From positions 1-64,000 of the forward strand of contig VHCL01000001.1 of NCBI GenBank assembly GCA_016871725.1: a stretch of DNA of 64,000 bases, read 5' to 3'. The position numbers and the translations under genes were made by a program. Positions within the stretch are counted from its first letter, which is position 1. Every line of letters begins with the position of its first letter. Below the pieces are notes generated by a model that was given only the letters and a program-made list of their open reading frames with translations, did no database searches and had not been told where the DNA came from. Below are positions 58,353 through 64,000 of this stretch, in pieces. The stretch comes from Verrucomicrobiota bacterium (lineage in GTDB: Bacteria > Verrucomicrobiota > Verrucomicrobiia > Opitutales > UBA953).

Positions 58353-59805
58353 CGGGCAGCGCGGCGACGAACGCCGCCCAGATCTCCTCGACCGGCTCGA
58401 GGCCGACGGAGACGCGCAGGAGGTCCGGGTCGAGGCCGGCGGCGCGGAGACCCGCCCTGCCCTGTTCCGTGGTGACCTCCTCGAAATGCGCGAGCCAGAG
58501 GAACGGCGCGGCCAAGGTGTAGCGCAGGCCGAAGCTCGGGCCCTTGCCGACGGCGAGGCGGTCATAGACCGCGCGCAGGTCGCCGCGCAGCTCGAGCGTG
58601 AGCAGCGCGCCGGCGCCGGCGCCCGGCCGACGGACGCGGCGATAGGCGTCGGCGGTCGGACCCTGGTCGGCGGTGCGCACGCGGGCGACGGCGGGATGCG
58701 CCGCGAGCCGACGCGCGAGTTCGGCCGCGTTGGCCGAGAGCCGGCGGGTGACGTCCTCCATCCGGCCGATCTGGGCGGCGAGGACGCGGAGGTCGAGCGG
58801 ATGCAGGGGCTCGAGCCGCGCGCGCGCGGCGGCGAGGAGCGCGGCGGCGTCGGGACGGTCCGGATGGACGGCGAGGACGCCGGCCATGACGTCGCCTTCG
58901 GAGCCGGCGTACTTCGTGAGGCTCGACACGACGACGTCGGCGAACGGCAGGACGTCGACCGAGGCGAGGCCGACGCTGCTCGGGTCGAGCAGCAGCTTGG
59001 CGCCGTAGCGGTCGCAGAGGGCGCGCAGGACGTGCAGGTCGGCGGTCTCGAGCTGCGGGTTGTTCGGGATCTCCGTGAGGACGCCGGCGACCGTGCCCGT
59101 GGCGAGGAGCCGCTCGACGGAGCGGAGGTCGCGGACGTCGGCGACGAAGTGATGCCTCGCGTCGCGCGCCTTCTCGAAGAGCCGGGTGGAGTCGACGTAC
59201 AGCCAGCCGAGCTGGACCCAGGCGGTGCGGCCCCGCGGACGCTGCACGGACTCGACGGCGGCGAGGCCGGCGTCGACCGCGTTCATGCCGGCGGCGGCGA
59301 CCAGGAGATCGGCCGGCGCCACGCCGGCGAGGTACGGGGCGAGCGTGGCGCGGGTCGTCGCGAGCGCGTCGGCGGCGTCGGCGGGCGCCGCGCCGGCGAG
59401 CCACGCTTCGGCCTGCCGCGAGGAGATCAGCGTGCCGGTGTGCTGCACCATCTTCGCGAGGCGGAGCGCGGCGTCGCCGGCGGGCGTCACGGCCAGCCAC
59501 CAGTCGCCGACGGCGTCGAGCGAGGCGAGCTCCGCGCCGACGTGCGCGGCGAGGCGCCGGGCGGCCGCTTCCGAGACGAGCGGGAAGAGTTCGCCGGCGC
59601 GGCCGAGGCGCCGGGCGGCCTCCGCCGCCGCGCGCGCGACGAGCGCGTTCCGGACGAAGCGCGGATAACCGGCGCGCAGCCGCTCCCAGACGCGCGGCTC
59701 CTTGCGCTCGTAGCTCTCGACGTCGGCGAGCGTCGGCAGGCAGACGACCGTCGCGTGCGGCGAGTCCGGCAGCGTCTCGCCCAGCGCTGGGGAAAGGAGC
59801 GTCAC
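58348..59805 (-). CDS. Fungal-type cystathionine gamma-synthase-like PLP enzyme
   Basis: This 485-residue Cys/Met-metabolism PLP enzyme has the PLP lysine in SSLTKYAGSEGDVMAG and the LTEIPNNPQLETAD core. The N-terminal roughly 100 residues (VVCLPTLADVESYE, EPRVWERLRAGYPRF) are not in E. coli MetB but closely resemble the start of fungal Str2-type cystathionine gamma-synthases, from memory of that family. It probably joins cysteine to an activated homoserine in methionine synthesis. The start is GTG 59805, 2 nt after the lysA stop, and no nearer ATG exists. Substrate preference is unproven. Confidence 0.75.
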   Translation of the reverse strand: MTLLSPALGETLPDSPHATVVCLPTLADVESYERKEPRVWERLRAGYPRFVRNALVARAAAEAARRLGRAGELFPLVSEAAARRLAAHVGAELASLDAVGDWWLAVTPAGDAALRLAKMVQHTGTLISSRQAEAWLAGAAPADAADALATTRATLAPYLAGVAPADLLVAAAGMNAVDAGLAAVESVQRPRGRTAWVQLGWLYVDSTRLFEKARDARHHFVADVRDLRSVERLLATGTVAGVLTEIPNNPQLETADLHVLRALCDRYGAKLLLDPSSVGLASVDVLPFADVVVSSLTKYAGSEGDVMAGVLAVHPDRPDAAALLAAARARLEPLHPLDLRVLAAQIGRMEDVTRRLSANAAELARRLAAHPAVARVRTADQGPTADAYRRVRRPGAGAGALLTLELRGDLRAVYDRLAVGKGPSFGLRYTLAAPFLWLAHFEEVTTEQGRAGLRAAGLDPDLLRVSVGLEPVEEIWAAFVAALPE

Positions 59806-59807
59806 GT

Positions 59808-61064
59808 TCAGAGACCTTCGGCGGGCAGTTCGTTCTGCAGGATCTGCTCGAGGGACTGGCGGCGACGGATGAGCGAGACGCGCCCGTCGCGGCGGAGGAG
59901 GACTTCCGGCGCTTCCGGGAACGAATTGTAGTTCTTGGTGCTCATGCCGGCGCAGTAGGCGCCGGCGCCGCCGATCACGCAGAGGTCGCCGGGCGCGGCG
60001 ACGGGGAGACGCCGCGTGGCGAGCGTCTCGGGCTCGCCGGGCGCGCAGCTGATGAGGTCGCCGGATTCGCAGCAATGGCCGACGATCACGTAGTCGCGCT
60101 CACCGGCGGCGGGCTTCGCGGGATAGAGATGCACCGGATGCTGCGAGCCGTAGAGGGACGGACGGAGGATCTCCGTCATGCCGGAATCGAGCTTGAGGAA
60201 TTCGCGGGCGCCGGTGGAGACGACGTCCTGGACGCGCGCGAGGACGGCGCCGGCGTTCGCGACGAGGAACGTGCCGGGCTCGATCTCGAGACGGAGCTTA
60301 CGGCCGTCGGCCGCGGCGAACTTCTCGAAGGCGACCTTGACCGGGGCGCCGACGACCTGCGGGTCGGTGCCCTTCTCCGTCGCCACGCGGGCGACCTTGT
60401 AGCCGCCGCCCAGGTTGAGGGTCTGGACGGCCGGGAAGCGGGCGACGAGCGCGAGGCTGGCGGCGGAGACTTCCTGCCAGACCAGCGGATCGCTGCCGGA
60501 GCCGATGTGGGTGTGGATGCGGACGACCTTGAGGCCGTGCTGCTTCACGATGGCCTGGGCCTGGTCGGCCCATTCATGCCAGATGCCGAAGGAGGAGTCG
60601 GGTCCGCCGACGTTGGTCTTGCCGTTGCCGCCCGAGCCTTTGCCGGGATTGAAGCGCAGGCCGACCTCGTGGCCGGGGAGGGCCTGGCCGATCCGCTCCA
60701 GCTGAAGGAGGGAGCAGGCGTTGACGTGCACTCCTTTATTAAGGAGGGCCGCGAAATCCTCGGGCAGCTCCTGGGAGGACAGCGAGATGCGGTCGGCCGG
60801 GACCCCGGCGTGCATGGCGCGGCGGACTTCCCAGCCGGAGCTGGCGTCGAAATGGAGGCCCTTGTTGGCGAAGACCTTGAGGATGGCCGCGTTGGGGCAG
60901 GCCTTCATCGCGAAGCGGACCGTCAGGCCGAAGGCGTTCGGGAACGCGAGCATGGCGTCGGCCTGGGCCTCGAGGGTCGCCTGGTCGTACACATAGCAAG
61001 GGGTGCCCTGGGCCGCCGCGATCTGGCGGGCCGGTTCAGGAAGAAGGAAGCGGTGATTTTCCAC
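59808..61064 (-). CDS. lysA: Diaminopimelate decarboxylase
   Basis: This 418-residue alanine-racemase-fold PLP enzyme makes lysine from meso-diaminopimelate. The PLP lysine is in RFAMKACPN (about 50-58); [34 protein letters not shown] and GHCCESGD (active-site Cys/Glu) follow, then [13 protein letters not shown]. The start is GTG 61064, since the longer frame crosses into the divergent mnmE region. It lies 2 nt upstream of the cystathionine gamma-synthase-like gene and diverges from mnmE over 121 nt. Confidence 0.93.
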   Translation of the reverse strand: MENHRFLLPEPARQIAAAQGTPCYVYDQATLEAQADAMLAFPNAFGLTVRFAMKACPNAAILKVFANKGLHFDASSGWEVRRAMHAGVPADRISLSSQELPEDFAALLNKGVHVNACSLLQLERIGQALPGHEVGLRFNPGKGSGGNGKTNVGGPDSSFGIWHEWADQAQAIVKQHGLKVVRIHTHIGSGSDPLVWQEVSAASLALVARFPAVQTLNLGGGYKVARVATEKGTDPQVVGAPVKVAFEKFAAADGRKLRLEIEPGTFLVANAGAVLARVQDVVSTGAREFLKLDSGMTEILRPSLYGSQHPVHLYPAKPAAGERDYVIVGHCCESGDLISCAPGEPETLATRRLPVAAPGDLCVIGGAGAYCAGMSTKNYNSFPEAPEVLLRRDGRVSLIRRRQSLEQILQNELPAEGL

Positions 61065-61185
61065 GGGAGTGTCTCGGGCGGACTTTGGCAGGCCCGCCCT
61101 TCCCTTCCAGCCTTTTTGCGGACGTATGACACCGCTTGCCTCCCCTCCCCTCGCCCCTTGGGATGACCTCGGCTCACGCCGTCCC

Positions 61186-62544
61186 ATGTCCGCCACCGAG
61201 ACCATCGTCGCCGCCGCGACTCCTGCGGGCCGCTCGGCCCTGGCGATCGTCCGCATCGACGGTCCGCTCGCCGCTTCGATCGCGACGGCGGCGCTCGCCC
61301 GGAAGGCGCCCCCCGCCGAGAAGACGTCGACGCTCGGCATCTGGCGCGACCAGACCGGCGCGCCGATCGACCAGGTCGTCGTCGTGCTCTGGTCGGCCGG
61401 CCGTTCGTTCACCGGGAACGACTCGCTCGAGATCACCTGCCACGGCAACCCGCTGCTCGTGCGCCGGATCACCGAGGACTGCCTTGCGCGCGGCGGCCGC
61501 CTGGCCGAGCCCGGCGAGTTCACGCGCCGCGCGTACCTCGCCGGCCGCCTCGACCTGACGCAGGCCGAGGCCGTCGCGGACCTGATCCACGCCAGCTCCG
61601 AACGCGCGCTCGCCTCCGCGCGGCGCATGCTCGCCGGCGAGCTCGGCCGGCACGTCGCGCGGTGGACCGACCGCACGCTGCAGGTCCTCGCCGAACTCGA
61701 GGCCCACATCGATTTCCCGGAGGAAGACCTCCCGCCCGAGGATCCGCGCGGACCGGCGTCCCGCTTGGCCGGAATCGCGTCAGAACTTTCCGCATACGCC
61801 CGCACCGCGAAGCACGACGGCGCCCTGAGGGCCGGCCTGCGCGTGGCCGTCGTCGGCGCGCCGAACGCCGGCAAGTCGAGCCTGCTCAACGCCCTGACCG
61901 GCGCCGAGCGCGCGATCGTCAGCGCGGAGGCCGGCACCACGCGCGACTACCTCGAGGCGCCCGTCGCCGGGCTGCCGCTCGCCGTCACCGCGATCGACAC
62001 CGCCGGCCTGCGCGACGGCGGCTCGACGGTCGAGAACCTGGGCATGGCGCGTTCGCTCGAACAAGCGCGCGGCGCGCACCTGCTGCTCCTCGTGGTCGAC
62101 GCCGCGGCCGAGCCCCCCGCCCTGCCCGCGGAACTCGTCGCGCTGCTCGATCCCGCGCGCACGCTCGTGGTCGCGAACAAGGCCGACCTGCCCGCGCACC
62201 CGGCGCAGAAAGATTTCCTGCCTCAGCTCATGAAGCTGTCGGCCTGCCTCCTGGACGGCCGCGACGCCGAGAAGCTGCGCGCCAAGCTCGGCGACTTCCT
62301 GATCGCCCAGGAGATCGCCCCGGGCGCCGAAGAGCTCGTCGTCTCGGTCCGTCACGCCGAGGCCATGGCCCGGGCGGCGGTCGCCCTGACCGAGGCGGTC
62401 GGCCACCTGAAGGCCCCGATCCAGACCGAGTTGGCGGCCGCCCAGGCCCGGGCCGCCCTGGACGCCCTGGGGGAGATCGTGGGCCGCATCGACAATGAGC
62501 GTATGCTGGACAAGCTCTTTGCTTCCTTCTGCATAGGTAAGTGA
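61186..62544 (+). CDS. mnmE: tRNA-modification GTPase MnmE
   Basis: This 452-residue protein has an N-terminal tetrahydrofolate-binding domain (1-120), a helical domain, and an inserted G domain with G1 [15 protein letters not shown]3 DTAG and G4 NKAD. It ends FCIGK, the diagnostic C-terminal motif with the catalytic Cys. With MnmG it builds the cmnm5 modification of U34 in tRNAs. ATG 61186 matches family starts; in-frame upstream starts are less likely. mnmG starts 23 nt downstream, as in many bacteria near the origin. Confidence 0.96.
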   Translation: MSATETIVAAATPAGRSALAIVRIDGPLAASIATAALARKAPPAEKTSTLGIWRDQTGAPIDQVVVVLWSAGRSFTGNDSLEITCHGNPLLVRRITEDCLARGGRLAEPGEFTRRAYLAGRLDLTQAEAVADLIHASSERALASARRMLAGELGRHVARWTDRTLQVLAELEAHIDFPEEDLPPEDPRGPASRLAGIASELSAYARTAKHDGALRAGLRVAVVGAPNAGKSSLLNALTGAERAIVSAEAGTTRDYLEAPVAGLPLAVTAIDTAGLRDGGSTVENLGMARSLEQARGAHLLLLVVDAAAEPPALPAELVALLDPARTLVVANKADLPAHPAQKDFLPQLMKLSACLLDGRDAEKLRAKLGDFLIAQEIAPGAEELVVSVRHAEAMARAAVALTEAVGHLKAPIQTELAAAQARAALDALGEIVGRIDNERMLDKLFASFCIGK

Positions 62545-62567
62545 TTCCCTCCGGTGAGGGAGCGCCC

Positions 62568-64000
62568 ATGCGACCTCACAAACAAATCCGCCTCGGGCCC
62601 GACCGCCCCTACGACGTCATCGTCTGCGGGGCCGGCCATGCCGGCGTGGAGTCCGCCCTGGCCGCGGCCCGCATGGGCGTGGATGTCCTGCTCCTGACGG
62701 GCAACATCGACACCATCGCCCAGATGAGCTGCAACCCCGCCATCGGGGGACAAGCCAAGGGGCACATCGTCCGGGAGATCGACGCCCTGGGGGGCGAGAT
62801 GGGCCTGACCGCCGACGTCACCGGCATCCAGTTCCGCCTGCTCAACTCATCCAAGGGTCCGGCCGTCCAGGCCCCCCGCGCCCAGTGCGATAAGAAGGCT
62901 TACCAGTTCCGGATGAAGCACCTCTGCGAACTGCAGGAGGGTCTGACCATCTTCCAGGCCCAGGTCACCGGCCTGATCTTCAAAGCGGGCGCCGTCGTCG
63001 GGGTGCAGACCAATCTGGACCTCGATTTCCACGCCAAGACCGTGGTCGTGACGACGGGCACCTTCTTGCGCGGCCTGATGCACATCGGGGCGAATAAAAC
63101 CGAAGGAGGTCGGCTGGGTGACTTTAGTGCTAAGTCATTGTCAGCCAGTTTCTTAGAGGCTGGCATTGAACTCCAAAGGCTCAAGACCGGCACCCCTCCG
63201 CGCATCCTCGGATCGTCCATTGATTTCACCAAGTGCGAGGAGCAACCAGGCGACGCCTCCCCTACCCTCTTCGCCTTCCATGACACCCGGCAGCAAACCG
63301 ATTTGTTCCACGTGGAACAAGCGGGCGAGCGACTCCCTGGATGGACCCCGGGAAGCGAGCAGGTCTCTTGTTGGATGACGGAAGCCACAGGCGCCACGGG
63401 TAAGATCGTCCAGGAGAATCTCCACCTCTCCCCCTTATACGGAGGCGAGATCACCGGGGTCGGCCCGCGCTATTGCCCCTCCATCGAGGACAAGTTCGTG
63501 AAGTTCTCAGATAAGGACGCCCATAAGCTCTACCTAGAGCCAGAAGGACGAAATACCGACGAATGGTACATCAACGGATTGTCCACCTCCCTGCCCTTCA
63601 CGGTCCAGCTGCAGATGCTGGCCTCCGTCCCTGGCCTGGAAAACGCCGTCATGCTGCGCCCGGCTTATGCCGTGGAGTATGATTTCGCGCCCCCTACCCA
63701 ACTCTACCCCACCCTGGAGTCTAAAAAGGTGGATGCCCTCTTCTTCGCAGGCCAGATCAATGGGACATCGGGCTACGAGGAAGCCGCCGCCCAAGGGTTG
63801 GTAGCCGGGGTCAATGCCGCCTGTAAGGTCAAAGGCCGGACCCCGATGGTCCTCGGCCGCGACGAAGCCTATATCGGCGTCCTGATTGATGATTTGGTGA
63901 CCAAAGGCACCCAAGAGCCTTATCGGATGTTCACGAGCCGAGCCGAATTCCGCCTTTTGTTCAACCACGGCAGCGCCGAACTCCGCCTAAAGGACAAAAT
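62568..64000 (+). CDS. mnmG: tRNA uridine 5-carboxymethylaminomethyl modification enzyme MnmG (3' end outside window)
   Basis: The first about 477 residues of this FAD-dependent partner of MnmE are present and the C-terminal part is cut by the window edge. The dinucleotide motif is [21 protein letters not shown] (quoted in part). [42 protein letters not shown] and GTPPRI (catalytic Cys nearby) are family signatures. A GAGGGAG-type ribosome site precedes ATG 62568. From about 63080 the codon choice shifts to many more A/T-ending codons. A parS-like palindrome lies inside the gene at 63304. Confidence 0.95.
   Translation, partial: MRPHKQIRLGPDRPYDVIVCGAGHAGVESALAAARMGVDVLLLTGNIDTIAQMSCNPAIGGQAKGHIVREIDALGGEMGLTADVTGIQFRLLNSSKGPAVQAPRAQCDKKAYQFRMKHLCELQEGLTIFQAQVTGLIFKAGAVVGVQTNLDLDFHAKTVVVTTGTFLRGLMHIGANKTEGGRLGDFSAKSLSASFLEAGIELQRLKTGTPPRILGSSIDFTKCEEQPGDASPTLFAFHDTRQQTDLFHVEQAGERLPGWTPGSEQVSCWMTEATGATGKIVQENLHLSPLYGGEITGVGPRYCPSIEDKFVKFSDKDAHKLYLEPEGRNTDEWYINGLSTSLPFTVQLQMLASVPGLENAVMLRPAYAVEYDFAPPTQLYPTLESKKVDALFFAGQINGTSGYEEAAAQGLVAGVNAACKVKGRTPMVLGRDEAYIGVLIDDLVTKGTQEPYRMFTSRAEFRLLFNHGSAELRLKDK
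63304..63319. promoter_or_regulatory. parS-like centromere site inside mnmG
   Basis: The 16-mer TGTTCCACGTGGAACA is a perfect palindrome, extended to 18 bp by flanking T and A. It differs from the classical parS site TGTTTCACGTGAAACA at two symmetric positions, and this variant is known in several phyla. ParB-CTP loading sites cluster near oriC, and mnmG is a usual neighbour of parA-parB. The site is translated as part of LFHVEQ in MnmG. Confidence 0.8.

Overview
This is about 64 kb of GC-rich chromosome from a Gram-negative bacterium that is most likely a member of the Verrucomicrobiota (Opitutales-like). The evidence is a paired DUF1552 / DUF1592 planctomycete-type cytochrome cassette at the left edge, KdsA (LPS), a menaquinone gene pair, a complete-looking type II secretion gene set, and the mnmE-mnmG pair typical of a bacterial origin region. 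The taxonomic call is inference from gene content. There are no phage genes, transposases, CRISPR arrays or toxin-antitoxin pairs that I can support, so this is mostly core genome.

Layout. 1-3529 (minus): DUF1592 then DUF1552, the latter cut by the window edge. 3812-9710 (plus): a GspC-like protein, then gspG-H-I-J-K-L-M, six of whose junctions are 4-nt start/stop overlaps. 10105-15161 (minus): gspD-E-F, convergent with the pseudopilin operon. 15353-20249: a hypothetical gene, rmuC, tRNA-Ala, a SlyD-like isomerase with a Cys-rich tail, a small secreted protein and a FucP-type sugar transporter. 20796-25486: OsmC, a ferredoxin, purM, tRNA-Pro, a LysM protein, a NUDIX hydrolase and a PfkB kinase. 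25483-30831 (minus): a likely operon of an AsmA-like gene, grpE, dnaJ, nadC, birA, coaX and a small membrane protein. 31473-34272: hisG, aguB, aguA (agmatine to putrescine). 34390-36946 (minus): feoA-feoB-feoB-associated protein with a Fur-box-like palindrome upstream. 37066-49433: a peptide transporter, xthA, guaB, menC-menE, kdsA, polX, gmk, queG and a stand-alone coaC. 49577-55339: gnd, then a DevBCA-like ABC exporter with a TolC-family channel. 55449-58316: membrane and secreted proteins, including a degenerate aquaporin. 58348-64000: a fungal-type cystathionine gamma-synthase-like enzyme, lysA, mnmE and mnmG (cut by the window edge).

The most unusual material is non-coding. Four intergenic regions (9711-10104, 18605-18926, 20250-20795, 34273-34389) are assembled from the same small set of shuffled modules. 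Many modules are hairpins with a 3-nt loop whose stem sequence changes between copies while pairing is kept. One module is a hairpin flanked by GTGCAAA-type heptamers on both sides. Three of the four lie between convergent genes. A second notable element is a perfect parS-like palindrome inside mnmG, in a stretch whose codon use drifts away from the rest of the window.

Many start codons here are GTG and lack a clear Shine-Dalgarno sequence, and translational coupling by 4-nt overlaps is common. Several starts were therefore chosen by overlap geometry and family length.
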